Made by a program: the position numbers and the translations under genes. Positions 18,653-28,076 of a stretch of DNA of 64,000 nucleotides are shown here, piece by piece. The notes beneath the pieces were generated by a model. That model was not told where the DNA came from. It did no database searches and saw only the letters and a program-made list of their open reading frames with translations. The stretch is taken from positions 1 to 64,000 of the forward strand of contig NZ_JAFEUL010000021.1 of NCBI RefSeq assembly GCF_016901225.1, given 5' to 3'. Position 1 is the first letter of the stretch; each line of letters starts with the position of its first letter. Source of the DNA: Actibacterium sp. 188UL27-1 (GTDB lineage Bacteria > Pseudomonadota > Alphaproteobacteria > Rhodobacterales > Rhodobacteraceae).

Positions 18653-20011
18653 ATGAAAATTATATACCTGAATGCCATCTTGTTGGCTGGCCTCCTTTGT
18701 TTGGGTCACGCTCCTGCCGCGTGGGCACAAACATTGACCGAACCCGCGCAACTCGACGGTACAATCGAGGTCGGTGATGCGGCCACAGCTGACGGTCAGA
18801 TCCGCGACCGTATTCAGGCTCTGCTTTCCCAGATTGACGGGTTTGATCAGGTTCGAATTACCGTTTCCCAAGGTGTTGTCACGGCGGAGGGCGAGGTACT
18901 CGATAATGCCCGTCGCAGCCAATTAAGCCAGATCCTAGGCCGGGTCGCTGGCGTAGTCGCTATCGAGGACAACACAATTGTCAGCGGTACCTTGGAAGAA
19001 CGGCTATCCCCGGCAGTTGACCGCATCTATGACCGCTCCCGCAACATTCTGACTAATGTTCCGATCTTTTTGGTGGCGCTTTCCGCCTTCTTAGTCATCG
19101 CAGTGCTAGGATGGGCCCTGACAACCCGGGTAGCCCTGTGGAACCGGATCGCGCCGAACAGATTCATCGCCGATGTGTATCGCGCCATCGCACGGATCGT
19201 TTTTATCCTGCTCGGTGTGATCCTGGCGCTCGATATCCTGAACGCTACGGCCTTGATCGGCGCGGTCCTGGGGGCGGCCGGTGTGGTGGGTCTCGCTGTT
19301 GGTTTCGCCGTGCGCGATACGGTCGAAAATTTCATCGCCTCCATTCTGCTTAGCCTGCGTCAACCATTCAGGCCCAACGACTTTATAGAGATTGATGGCG
19401 ACATAGGAACCGTTGCTCGGCTGACATCGCGCGCCACCATCCTGATCTCACCCGAGGGCAACCACATCCGCATCCCCAACGCGACAGTCTTTAAGAACCG
19501 GATCGTCAACTATACCCGCGACCCGCAACGCCGGTTCACCTTCGACTTGGGCGTTGATGCCGACAGTGACCTGAATGCCGCCTTGACGACCGCCGTGGAT
19601 GCGTTGACACAGCTGCCGTTCGTTCTGCACGATCCCGACATTGGTGCCTGGATCAAGGAAGTGGGCGATTCAAATGTCGTGCTGACATTCGCTGGCTGGA
19701 TCGACCAAAGCCAAACCGATTTCCTGCGCGCCCGGGGGGAGGCCATCCGGACTGCAAAGGTTGCCTTGGAAAGCGCGGATTTCGGTCTGCCTGAGCCGAT
19801 CTACAGGGTACGTTTGGATGGTCAGATGACCCAGACGGGAACGACTTCAAAACCCGCCCCCGAAAAGCCCGCGACTGCGACTGAGGCAGCCCCACCCCCC
19901 GCCGCCGATCCAAACCGGGCCGAGGATGCCCAAACCGATGCGGCAGAGCGGGAACGACGCGCCGCCAATGCCGATGGCGATCTTTTGAATGAAGGGCAAA
20001 AAGTCGAGTAA
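18653..20011 (+). CDS. Mechanosensitive ion channel (MscS family) with N-terminal BON-like domain
   Basis: This 452-residue protein has a signal peptide (MKIIYLNAILLAGLLCLGHA), a periplasmic BON-like domain (about 40-105, QVRITVSQGVVTAEGEV), three membrane helices, and an MscS pore and beta domain (GAAGVVGLAVGFAVRDTVEN, then LRQPFRPNDFIEIDGDIGTV). The C-terminus is a charged tail rich in Ala, Pro and Glu. It should open on membrane tension to release solutes. The ATG at 18653 puts the signal peptide at the N-terminus. The DUF2254 gene follows after 29 bases. Confidence 0.92.
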   Translation: MKIIYLNAILLAGLLCLGHAPAAWAQTLTEPAQLDGTIEVGDAATADGQIRDRIQALLSQIDGFDQVRITVSQGVVTAEGEVLDNARRSQLSQILGRVAGVVAIEDNTIVSGTLEERLSPAVDRIYDRSRNILTNVPIFLVALSAFLVIAVLGWALTTRVALWNRIAPNRFIADVYRAIARIVFILLGVILALDILNATALIGAVLGAAGVVGLAVGFAVRDTVENFIASILLSLRQPFRPNDFIEIDGDIGTVARLTSRATILISPEGNHIRIPNATVFKNRIVNYTRDPQRRFTFDLGVDADSDLNAALTTAVDALTQLPFVLHDPDIGAWIKEVGDSNVVLTFAGWIDQSQTDFLRARGEAIRTAKVALESADFGLPEPIYRVRLDGQMTQTGTTSKPAPEKPATATEAAPPPAADPNRAEDAQTDAAERERRAANADGDLLNEGQKVE

Positions 20012-20040
20012 GCTAGTCACTATCGACGTCCCCTTCACCT

Positions 20041-21351
20041 TTGACCTCAGCTTTCGCGGATCTGCGCGGAAAGGACCGGCCCCTCTTGATCGCCCAAACA
20101 TTCCTGACCATCCGCCGGATCAGCCGTATCCTTTGGGTGCGCGTGACGTTGATCCTGGCGCTGTCCATCCTCGCGGCGTTGTCGGCCGAAATCCTTGATC
20201 CGCTGATCCCGCCAGCCTCCAAAGACAGGTTTTCGCAACAGGCGACCCTGCCGCTGCTCAACATCCTGGCCAACGGGATGCTGGCCGTAACGACGTTCTC
20301 GCTCGGCGTCATGGTGTCGACCCACCGCGGCATGGCGGAACAGACCACACCCCGCATTCACCGCCTGTTGATGGAAGATACCCGGACCCAGACCATGCTG
20401 GCCACATTCATTGGCGCGTTCGTCTTTGCCTTGGTCGCCATCATCCTTTATCGCGCGGGCTATTACAGCGACAGTGCCTCTGTGATCGTTTTTGCGGCGA
20501 CTGTTCTGGTGATCGCCACCATCGTCGTATCGTTGGTGCGCTGGATCTCACATCTGTCCGAAATTGGCAGCATAGACTATGCCCTCGCCCGGACCGAGGC
20601 TACCGCGAAAGAGACACTCCGCCAACTCAAGGACTGGCCCAATCTGGGCGGTCGCCGTTTCCAGGCAGATAGCGTGCCCGCCGACGCGACAGAGATCACG
20701 GCCGCCCGGTCAGGCTTCATCCGCCGCATCGCCATGGATGATCTGCAAACCTGCGCCGAGGATGCGAAGGGCCGTATCTATATCGAACTTCTGCCGGGCG
20801 ATCCAATCCTACAGGGTCAACGACTGGGGCGCGCGGTCGGTCCCGATCCCGAAAACCTCCGCCGCGCTTTCGTGATCGAACAAAACCGGACCTATGAACA
20901 GGATGCCCGCTACGCGTTGCAGGTGTTGCGAGAGACCGGGTCCAAGGCGCTTTCACCGGGTATCAACGATCCCGGAACGGCGATCGAAGTCACCGCGCGT
21001 CTCGAACGTCTGCTATGGGAATTCCTGCGGGCTGACCGCGCGGGTGGAGAGCCCCAGTATACCCGCGTCTATGTTCCGGATCTGCGCCCCGCGACCCTGA
21101 TCGATATCGCGTTCCGTGACCTGGCGCGCGACGGCGCAGGGTTTCAGGATGTTCTGGGTGCGATTGCCCGTGCGCTGCAAACCCTCAACACCCTGTGCGA
21201 GGATGAGCCAAAGCGGATGATCGCGGATCTTTATAGCGGCCTGCGCCAACATGCTGAAATCGGGTTGCGCACAGAAAATGAACGCGACCATATCGCCGCG
21301 CTGCTGAACGATGCCGCGATCCCCGATCTTGCACCTGACCACGACACCTAA
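20041..21351 (+). CDS. DUF2254 family membrane protein
   Basis: The 436-residue protein has four hydrophobic segments in the first 180 residues, with MLAVTTFSLGVMVSTHRGMAEQTTPR, followed by a soluble half with QDARYALQVLRETGSKALSPGINDPGTAIE, the DUF2254 signature. The frame opens with TTG at 20041 without a clear ribosome-binding site, and TTG near residue 16 is an alternative. Function is unknown; the position directly after an MscS channel suggests a shared membrane role. Confidence 0.8.
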   Translation: MTSAFADLRGKDRPLLIAQTFLTIRRISRILWVRVTLILALSILAALSAEILDPLIPPASKDRFSQQATLPLLNILANGMLAVTTFSLGVMVSTHRGMAEQTTPRIHRLLMEDTRTQTMLATFIGAFVFALVAIILYRAGYYSDSASVIVFAATVLVIATIVVSLVRWISHLSEIGSIDYALARTEATAKETLRQLKDWPNLGGRRFQADSVPADATEITAARSGFIRRIAMDDLQTCAEDAKGRIYIELLPGDPILQGQRLGRAVGPDPENLRRAFVIEQNRTYEQDARYALQVLRETGSKALSPGINDPGTAIEVTARLERLLWEFLRADRAGGEPQYTRVYVPDLRPATLIDIAFRDLARDGAGFQDVLGAIARALQTLNTLCEDEPKRMIADLYSGLRQHAEIGLRTENERDHIAALLNDAAIPDLAPDHDT

Positions 21352-21455
21352 AGCGTCATGCGAAAAACCTGGATCATGTAGCGCGGCCTGAAGTCAAAGA
21401 TTTCAATGCGTTAAGTGATGATTGATATTTCCGGTATTTCGTCGGACGCTTCAGA

Positions 21456-22352
21456 TCAGATGCTGCTCGCGCTCACGGCTTCTGCCTCAGGCACGCCGTG
21501 AAACCCGCCACGATCTGAAATCGCCCGGGCGCCCAGAGCATTCCCGTGGGAAAGACACGCCAACGGCGGCCGCCCCGCCAGCCAGGCGCTCAGGAAGCCT
21601 GCGTTGAACGCGTCGCCTGCACCGGTTGTATCAATGGCTTGCACGGGTTTTGCCGCCGCCGTGATCTCCTGGCCGTCTATAAGGGCTGTGGCCCCGGCAC
21701 TGCCCCTCTTAATCACGGTCAGGGGGGGAAGCTGCCCAGATAGCCCCATGTCACTGATCCAGTCCGCCTCCGCCTCATTCGGCAAAAAGATATCGATCCC
21801 GGTCAGCGCATCCCCAATGTCTGACGGCAAAAGCCCTTCATCCCACCCACAATCAAGGGAGATCGAAGCCCCCGCCCTGCGCGCGATCTCAATCAAGTCG
21901 GGCCGCTCGACCAGAGTCGCCAGTTCCCCGATATGCAGATGCGCCGCGCCGCACATGGCAAAGGCATCGGCAGGAAGATCCGGCAAGGCCGGACCGGATC
22001 GCCGCGTCAGAAAGGCACGATCGTTCTGCCCCGCAATGGCCACTGTCACCTGTGCATCCAGACCCGGTGCTTGCGGACGACACAGATCCAGGTCAAGGCC
22101 CGCCCTTTCCATCTCGGGCATGACAGCTTCCCGAAAGGGTGCTCCTGGCAAGACACTCGCCAAGGCCACCCGGTGCCCGAGTGACGCCAGATGGGCCCCT
22201 GTGATAAAGGCCCCGCCGCCAGGATGCAGCCCCATCGCACCGGCAAAAACCTCCGTCCCAAGGCTCGGCAGACGCGGCACATCGGTAAAGATCAGGTCAC
22301 AGTAGAACCGCCCCGCACATAGGATGGCGAGGGAGGTCGCGCCTTGGGTCAT
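21456..22352 (-). CDS. PfkB family carbohydrate kinase
   Basis: The 298-residue ribokinase-type kinase has the N-terminal HPGGGAFITGAHLASLG substrate/ATP region and the C-terminal anion-hole motif DTTGAGDAFNAGF, whose Asp is the catalytic base. It phosphorylates a sugar or nucleoside at a primary hydroxyl using ATP. It is the last gene of the sugar ABC operon and overlaps the ATPase gene by 4 bases (ATGA), so it probably acts on the imported sugar or its cleavage product. Confidence 0.93.
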   Translation of the reverse strand: MTQGATSLAILCAGRFYCDLIFTDVPRLPSLGTEVFAGAMGLHPGGGAFITGAHLASLGHRVALASVLPGAPFREAVMPEMERAGLDLDLCRPQAPGLDAQVTVAIAGQNDRAFLTRRSGPALPDLPADAFAMCGAAHLHIGELATLVERPDLIEIARRAGASISLDCGWDEGLLPSDIGDALTGIDIFLPNEAEADWISDMGLSGQLPPLTVIKRGSAGATALIDGQEITAAAKPVQAIDTTGAGDAFNAGFLSAWLAGRPPLACLSHGNALGARAISDRGGFHGVPEAEAVSASSI

Positions 22353-23407
22353 AGCAACGCCTCGCCCGTATCGGCATCGAAGACATGGATGTTCTGGCTC
22401 AGCGCACCCAGCCTGACAGATGCTCCAACCTCGGGCGGGGTTCGGCCATCGGCCTTGGCGATCAGATCTCCTGACGGGGTGCCGACATAGATCAGCGTCT
22501 CGTGGCCCAGCGGTTCGCGGACCGTGACCTGCCCCTCCACGATGGCGTCCGGTGTGTCAGGCGACAAATCCTCGGGCCGGATCCCCAGGGTGACATTGCG
22601 TCCCTGCGGCAGCGCGCGATCAAAGTGCAGGCTTTGGCCGGATGCCAACGTGACCCCATGGTCATGGGCGACAGCGCCGGGGATCAGGTTCATCGACGGC
22701 GCTCCGATGAACTGCGCGACAAACATGTTGGCGGGGCTGTGATATACGTCGGCTGGGGTGCCGACCTGCTGGATCCGCCCGTCTTTCATGATCACGATCC
22801 GGTCGGCCATCGTCATCGCCTCGACCTGATCATGAGTCACAAAGATGATGGTCGAACCGACCCGCTGGTGCAGTTTCTTGATCTCCAGACGCATTTGGGT
22901 GCGCAATTGAGCATCCAGATTCGACAGGGGTTCATCGAACAAAAATACAGCCGGATCCCGCACCATGGCCCGACCAATGGCAACCCGCTGGCGCTGCCCG
23001 CCTGACAGTTGCGCCGGTTTCCGGTCCAGCAAGTTCGTCATGCCCAGGATCGCGGCCACCTCCTCGATGCGGCGAGTTTTTTCCGCACGGCTGGCCTTTG
23101 AGCTTTTCAGCCCGAAACTGATATTCCGGCGCACGGTCATATGCGGATAGATGGCGTAATTCTGAAAAACCATGGCGATGTCACGGTCCTTGGGCTCCAG
23201 GTTGTTGACCACGCGGCCTGCGATCTCAACCGTGCCGGAGGTGACATCATCCAGCCCCGCAATCAGTCGCAAGGTCGTTGATTTCCCACAACCGGACGGC
23301 CCGACAAAGACGACGAATTCCCCGTCATGGACCTCAAGATTGATGCTGCGCAGCACTTCTGCTTTGTCAAAGCGTTTCACCAGATCGCGCAAGATCAGAT
23401 CAGCCAT
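22349..23407 (-). CDS. CUT1-type sugar ABC transporter ATP-binding protein (UgpC/MsmX-like)
   Basis: The 352-residue protein has Walker A GPSGCGKST, signature LSGGQRQRVAIGRAMVRD, Walker B VFLFDEPLSNLD and a C-terminal TOBE/OB region (about 240-350), which is the typical length and layout of the UgpC/MalK class. It powers the two permeases at 24892-26669. It begins 3 bases after the stop of the lyase gene and overlaps the kinase gene. Confidence 0.97.
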   Translation of the reverse strand: MADLILRDLVKRFDKAEVLRSINLEVHDGEFVVFVGPSGCGKSTTLRLIAGLDDVTSGTVEIAGRVVNNLEPKDRDIAMVFQNYAIYPHMTVRRNISFGLKSSKASRAEKTRRIEEVAAILGMTNLLDRKPAQLSGGQRQRVAIGRAMVRDPAVFLFDEPLSNLDAQLRTQMRLEIKKLHQRVGSTIIFVTHDQVEAMTMADRIVIMKDGRIQQVGTPADVYHSPANMFVAQFIGAPSMNLIPGAVAHDHGVTLASGQSLHFDRALPQGRNVTLGIRPEDLSPDTPDAIVEGQVTVREPLGHETLIYVGTPSGDLIAKADGRTPPEVGASVRLGALSQNIHVFDADTGEALL

Positions 23408-23410
23408 CCC

Positions 23411-24895
23411 TCAGACCTCCAAAAGCCGGGCAAAGGCATCGGCCCGGGCCGCCGCGGCCCCCGCGTGGCGCAACTTGCGATCCAAGCTGCGTTTGACCAG
23501 CTGGTCCAACCCCGTCTGATATCCGGTCAGCGCAGCATCGAGCGCAGCCGGGGCGGGCCCGCCGGGCCGGTCGCGGCGCGCAACAAATGTCTCCGGTGCA
23601 ACGGCGTCCGCAAACGCCTCTCGCCGCAGATCCGGCGCCCGACCCACCTCCGCCGCAAAGGCCTGCGCGAATGCGCCAAAGCCTTCGCCCAGGGGCTGTT
23701 CCGCCGCGATAACAGCCCGCGCCGTTTGAGCGGAAATTTCATGGGCCTGTCGAAAGGTTAGACCTTCGTCGCGCACCAATGTGTCGGCCAGTTCGGTAAT
23801 CGTCACGCAGGCCGCATCCATGTTGCGCCTCACCCGTGCCTTGTTGATTGAACAGGCGGGCAGCATGGCTGCCAGCAGATCAAGCACCCGCCCTCCGCTT
23901 GCCAGCGCCCCATATCCTGCCTGCTGCACTTCGCCCTCACTATCATTCATGTCCGTAAAAGGCGTGTTATGCATCGTGTTCACAATCGTATCGCAGCGCC
24001 CAACCGTGACGCTGGCAAGGTGACGCAAATGCTCAATGGGCACCGGGTTGCGCTTTTGCGGCATGATGGACGAGATCTGGACCAGGCTGTTGGGCACATA
24101 AAGCTGCCCCACCTCAAACGCCGACCAGAACTGCAAATCCTGGATCACCCGGCCCAGATGCAGAAAGGTCAGCTTGATTGCAGAATAAAGCGCGGTGACA
24201 TAATCGACTGCGGCAATGCACCCATATGAGTTCAACAAAGGTGCCACGAACCCCAGCAGCGCCGCCACCCGCACCCGGTCAATCGAGAACCCGGATGTCG
24301 TGATCGCGGCAGCCCCCATCGGGCAGTGTTCCAAACCCTCCATCGCCGCATCCAGCCGCGCCGCGTCACGCTGCAAAACCTCGATCACGGCGGCCAGATA
24401 ATGGCCAAAGGTGGTGGGCTGCGCAGGCTGCCCATGGGTATAGGCCACGATCAACGTCGCTGTCTCCAACCGGGCTTTGGTGATCAAGCGGTCCGTAAGA
24501 TGGTGGATCTGCTCCAGCAGCGCCCCGGCCCGCACCCGCAGCGCCATCTTGAACAGCGTGTGATCCATGTCGTTGCGTGACCGCGCCGTATGGAGCGCAC
24601 CGCCCAGATCCCCCAACCTGCGGCACAGTTCGGCCTCTATCAGGAAAAAGTAGTCCTCATGCTCGCCCGTATAGGTCAGCCGGGTCAGATCGGTCTCCGC
24701 CTCGATATCGCAAAGGGCCCGGGCAATCCTGCGCGCATCGTCTGGCCCCAGGGTGCCGGTTTCCGCCAACATAACCAGATGCGCCCGGTTGATGGCATCC
24801 ATATCGCGGGCATAGTGCCGCTTCACGCCTTCAAATAGCGGTGCCAGAACGGTATCCCGATAAATCGGGTCGGGGAAGGTTGTCGTGTCCGTCAC
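23411..24895 (-). CDS. Argininosuccinate-lyase-like enzyme (aspartase/fumarase superfamily), probably not housekeeping ArgH
   Basis: The 494-residue lyase has all three superfamily motifs: GGALHTARSRND (98-109), the His-containing THGQPAQP (153-160) and the mobile serine loop SSIMPQKRNP (275-284). Family enzymes release fumarate from succinyl- or aspartyl-type substrates by anti-elimination. THGQ and KRNPVPIEHLRH differ from usual ArgH (THLQ, KKNPD-type), and EDDS-lyase-like activity is another known branch. It overlaps the upstream permease by 4 bases inside a sugar importer operon, so it probably acts on the imported compound. The substrate is unknown. Confidence 0.85.
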   Translation of the reverse strand: MTDTTTFPDPIYRDTVLAPLFEGVKRHYARDMDAINRAHLVMLAETGTLGPDDARRIARALCDIEAETDLTRLTYTGEHEDYFFLIEAELCRRLGDLGGALHTARSRNDMDHTLFKMALRVRAGALLEQIHHLTDRLITKARLETATLIVAYTHGQPAQPTTFGHYLAAVIEVLQRDAARLDAAMEGLEHCPMGAAAITTSGFSIDRVRVAALLGFVAPLLNSYGCIAAVDYVTALYSAIKLTFLHLGRVIQDLQFWSAFEVGQLYVPNSLVQISSIMPQKRNPVPIEHLRHLASVTVGRCDTIVNTMHNTPFTDMNDSEGEVQQAGYGALASGGRVLDLLAAMLPACSINKARVRRNMDAACVTITELADTLVRDEGLTFRQAHEISAQTARAVIAAEQPLGEGFGAFAQAFAAEVGRAPDLRREAFADAVAPETFVARRDRPGGPAPAALDAALTGYQTGLDQLVKRSLDRKLRHAGAAAARADAFARLLEV

Positions 24896-25776
24896 CCTTT
24901 CAGCCCCGCCATGACAACGCCCCGGATAATGAAACGCTGAAAGATCAGAAAAACGATGAGCGTCGGGATGGTCGAAATGGCAGCCCCCGTCATGATCAAC
25001 TCCCAGGCCACATCGGCCTCATCCCCAAAGGAAGACAGACCCACCGGCAATGTGTACATTCCGACCGAATTCGTGACAATCAGCGGCCAGATGAACGCCG
25101 TCCAATTGCCCAGGAACACAAAGATGGCCAAGGCGGCCAGCGCCGGTTTCACCAGTGGCATGGCGACCGTCCACCAAATCTGCAACTCGTTCAGGCCGTC
25201 GATCCGCGCCGCTTCGATGAAATCGTCCGGCACGGTCTCAAAAAATTGTTTCATCAAAAATGTGCCAAAGGCGGTCATCAGCCCAGGGAACAGGATGCCC
25301 CAATAGGTGTCCAACCAGCCGAACTGCTGGGACATGATATACCAGGGGATCACCAGCATTTCGGTCGGGATCATCAGCGTCGACAGAATCGCGATGAATA
25401 CGATGTAGCGGCCCGGAAACCGAAACTTACACAGGGTATAGCCCACAAGGCTATCGAAGATGACGTTGCAGACCGTCGTGATCGTGGCGATGAGGATGGA
25501 ATTGACAAACCAGCCATAGAACCGCCCGTCTTCCAGCACGTAGGTGTAATTCTCGATCGTGGGCTCATCGGGAATGAAGTTGAGGTTGTACACCTCGTGC
25601 GGCCATTTCAACGAGGTTGAGATCATGTAGGCGATTGGCATCACCATCAGGATCCCGCCCGCAAAGAGCAAAAGGAACCGGATGATCTGCCCGGTATTGC
25701 GCGGGCCGCGCGCAGATCCGCCCCGCAGCAGCGTGTCGGAAGATGCCTTGATCTCGACCTCATCCACCACGGCCAT
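24892..25776 (-). CDS. Sugar ABC transporter permease (MalG/UgpE type)
   Basis: The 294-residue protein has six predicted helices and the cytoplasmic EAA loop IEAARIDGLNELQIWWTVAM that docks on the ATPase. It is the second permease of a CUT1 importer. Its start shares one base with the stop of the first permease (TGATG), and its stop overlaps the lyase start by 4 bases. Confidence 0.96.
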   Translation of the reverse strand: MAVVDEVEIKASSDTLLRGGSARGPRNTGQIIRFLLLFAGGILMVMPIAYMISTSLKWPHEVYNLNFIPDEPTIENYTYVLEDGRFYGWFVNSILIATITTVCNVIFDSLVGYTLCKFRFPGRYIVFIAILSTLMIPTEMLVIPWYIMSQQFGWLDTYWGILFPGLMTAFGTFLMKQFFETVPDDFIEAARIDGLNELQIWWTVAMPLVKPALAALAIFVFLGNWTAFIWPLIVTNSVGMYTLPVGLSSFGDEADVAWELIMTGAAISTIPTLIVFLIFQRFIIRGVVMAGLKG

Positions 25777-26669
25777 CAGCGATCCCTCAGCAGGCGCAAT
25801 TGCAGCAGGCTGACCACCAGAAGCACCACAAACAAAACAACCGTCTGCGCCGCGGCATAGCCCATGTCAAAGGAGCTGAACGCGGTTTGATAAATCATCA
25901 GAACCAGCGGTTTGGTCGCATTCAGCGGACCGCCCGGATTATTCGTCGTCATGTTGAAAACGTGGTCGAAGATGCGCAAAAACCCGATGGACGAAAACAC
26001 GACCAGGAACACGATCGTGGGTTTCAAAAGCGGCAGAGTAATCTCCCACAGGATCGACCATGTGGAAACACCGTCGATCCGTGCAGCCTCGTAATAGCTG
26101 CGGGGAATGGCCCGCAAACCGGCCATGAATATGATGATCTGAAACCCCAAACCCGCCCAAACGGCAGGGGCCAGGATCGCGGGCAAGGCATTGGTCGTCG
26201 AATTCAGGAAATTGATCTGCGGGATCCCGACGGAGGCAAGCGCATTGTTGAACAACCCGATGGGCACCGGTTGGTAAAACCACCGCCACACCCAAGCCAT
26301 TGCCACCGCAGAGGTCATGAACGGCAAAAAGTACAGCATCCGCAGAAAGCCATGCAGAAACCGTGTCTTATCCAGGTGATAGGCGATCACGAACGAGATC
26401 ACCAAGCTGATCGGCGTGCCGAGCAAAAGATAGACAAAGGTGTTCTTGAACACTTTCCAGAACACCGGATCGGCAAAAAGGGTGCTATAATTGTCAAACC
26501 CCGTCCAGGTTCGATCGCCCAGCAGGTTCCAATCCTGAAAGCTGATCAGGATCGCATTGCCCGTGGGGTAAAAACGAATAACGCCATAAAACAGAACCGG
26601 CAGGGCAAGGAAGGTCCAGGCCCAGACGATCTGTTTTTGATGGATCGTGAGATCGCGGTAGAGTTTCAT
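25776..26669 (-). CDS. Sugar ABC transporter permease (MalF/UgpA type)
   Basis: The 297-residue membrane protein has six helices and an EAA loop, YEAARIDGVSTWSILWEITL. The ATG at 26669, preceded by a GGGGGT sequence, gives a family-like MKLYRDLTIHQKQIVW start; an upstream in-frame ATG at 26687 is less likely. It forms the membrane channel with the permease at 24892-25776. Confidence 0.95.
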   Translation of the reverse strand: MKLYRDLTIHQKQIVWAWTFLALPVLFYGVIRFYPTGNAILISFQDWNLLGDRTWTGFDNYSTLFADPVFWKVFKNTFVYLLLGTPISLVISFVIAYHLDKTRFLHGFLRMLYFLPFMTSAVAMAWVWRWFYQPVPIGLFNNALASVGIPQINFLNSTTNALPAILAPAVWAGLGFQIIIFMAGLRAIPRSYYEAARIDGVSTWSILWEITLPLLKPTIVFLVVFSSIGFLRIFDHVFNMTTNNPGGPLNATKPLVLMIYQTAFSSFDMGYAAAQTVVLFVVLLVVSLLQLRLLRDR

Positions 26670-26690
26670 CACACCCCCGATGGGCAAAAC

Positions 26691-26706
26691 CCGGCTGTCA
26701 GGCCGG
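26691..26706 (-). terminator. Short intercistronic hairpin after the sugar-binding-protein gene
   Basis: CCGGC and GCCGG arms flank a 6-base loop in the 48-base gap between the binding-protein stop and the first permease start. A weak stem, but its position matches the hairpins seen after dctP and after the amino-acid-binding protein. Confidence 0.35.
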
Positions 26707-26717
26707 TGCGCATCGCA

Positions 26718-27980
26718 TCAGTTCGCGGCGAAATAGCCGTCCAGCAGCTTTTGTTCGGCTTCGGCGGCGATCGCCAGACTGTCGGCGGCCGACATCCCCT
26801 CCAATGTCATCCGCTCCACCATTTCGACCATCAACTGGCGCTGGCCGCTTTCATCGGCAAACTTCGTGGTGTTCGCATATTCCAGACCACGGATGAACGG
26901 GCCAAAAATCGGATCATTGGCATTCGCTTCGGTCATCCCCACGGACGGTTTGGCAGGCAGTTCGCCGACCACATCCAACCAGATCTGCATGGCCTCGTCA
27001 GAGGTGATGTATTGCATGAACTTGACGGCGGCGTCGTATTTCTCGCCTTCCGCCTTGGTCGTGATCGCATTGACCCAATAGGAAGAATAGTTCGACCGCT
27101 GGCCATCCGCCGTCGCGGGCAATTCCGTCACGCCCCATTTGAGCCCGCGAATGTCGGCGAGTGAGCCGATGCGGAAGGACCCATCGATATGCATGCCAGC
27201 CCGTCCTGCCTTAAAGGCCGCCTGGGGCTCATCCATGAATCCGATGGCCGTTACCGGATTTTCGCGCTGGAACATGCCGGCATAGAATTCCAGCGCCTTC
27301 AGCCCGGCTTCGTTGTTGTAATTCACGGTCTGGTAATCGTTGGTATAGGGCTCCCCACCCATCTGGCGGATCAGGCCCTCCCGCCACCAATGGTGATCCT
27401 GGGCCGTCATGCCCGCGGTGACACCGACCTGGGTAATATTACCCGCGCCATCGACCTTGGTCATCGCCTCCGCCGCGGCCATCAGCTCATCCAACGTGGT
27501 GGGTGGCTCAACGCCCGCTTCGTCCAGCAACCGTTCGTTATAGAACAATGCGAGCGAGCGCACGGCGGTTGGAAGCGCCCAGTACTGATCGCCATCCTTC
27601 ATCGCCTGCACCATCGGAAAGAAATCGGTATCAATCTGGCTGGCCGGAAACGTCTCGGCAGGCAGTGGCTGGATCAGATCGGCCTGAACATAATCATTCA
27701 GCCAGCCATAAAACAGCTGCACAACATCGGGGCCTTCCCCCGCCGGGATCGCGGCCGCCACTTTGGTGCGGTAATCGGCATAGGGGAAATGCGTCATGGT
27801 GACGGTGATGTCCGGGTTCGCCGTCTCGAAATTCTCGATCAGTTGCTCCATCGCCGTAACCCGCGCGTCAAAGAAATACTGCCAGTATTCGATCTCCACG
27901 GCATGGGCCGCGGATCCAAATGCCACAGTTCCGCCGGTTGCGGTTGCCAGCGCCAGTGCCTTCAATGTTTTGAATGTCAT
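26718..27980 (-). CDS. Sugar ABC transporter periplasmic substrate-binding protein (family 1)
   Basis: The 420-residue protein has a signal peptide (first ~27 residues, ending GSAAHA) and a type-1 solute-binding fold, with NPDITVTMTHFPYADYRTKV, GPDVVQLFYGW and FKAGRAGMHIDGSF typical of CUT1 binding proteins. Ligands of this family are usually oligosaccharides, polyols or glycerol-phosphates. It heads the operon that runs through two permeases, the lyase-like gene, the ATPase and the PfkB kinase. Its promoter overlaps the ROK operator at 28052-28089. Confidence 0.95.
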   Translation of the reverse strand: MTFKTLKALALATATGGTVAFGSAAHAVEIEYWQYFFDARVTAMEQLIENFETANPDITVTMTHFPYADYRTKVAAAIPAGEGPDVVQLFYGWLNDYVQADLIQPLPAETFPASQIDTDFFPMVQAMKDGDQYWALPTAVRSLALFYNERLLDEAGVEPPTTLDELMAAAEAMTKVDGAGNITQVGVTAGMTAQDHHWWREGLIRQMGGEPYTNDYQTVNYNNEAGLKALEFYAGMFQRENPVTAIGFMDEPQAAFKAGRAGMHIDGSFRIGSLADIRGLKWGVTELPATADGQRSNYSSYWVNAITTKAEGEKYDAAVKFMQYITSDEAMQIWLDVVGELPAKPSVGMTEANANDPIFGPFIRGLEYANTTKFADESGQRQLMVEMVERMTLEGMSAADSLAIAAEAEQKLLDGYFAAN

Positions 27981-28047
27981 GGTTGCTTTCCCTGTTTATC
28001 CCGCCGGCTTCGGCCGATCGTCGCGCGGTCACGCCGCACGTTTCGAA

Positions 28048-28076
28048 AGATTAACTCAATGATATTGAGTTATCAA
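28048..28076 (-). promoter_or_regulatory. Sigma-70-type promoter of the sugar ABC operon
   Basis: On the minus strand TTGATA (28071-28076) and TAATCT (28048-28053) are separated by exactly 17 bases and point at the binding-protein gene. The spacer is filled by the inverted repeat at 28052-28072, so a bound repressor would block polymerase. Confidence 0.6.

Noticed and set aside
23411-24895. Calling the lyase housekeeping ArgH
   Set aside because: The operon context and the changed residues near both catalytic motifs argue against it, though only phylogeny can settle this.
25800-27164. 454-codon open frame on the plus strand
   Set aside because: It is antisense to a permease and the sugar-binding protein, both with clear domains. 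It is His/Gln/Arg-rich and has no ribosome-binding site; a GC-rich shadow.
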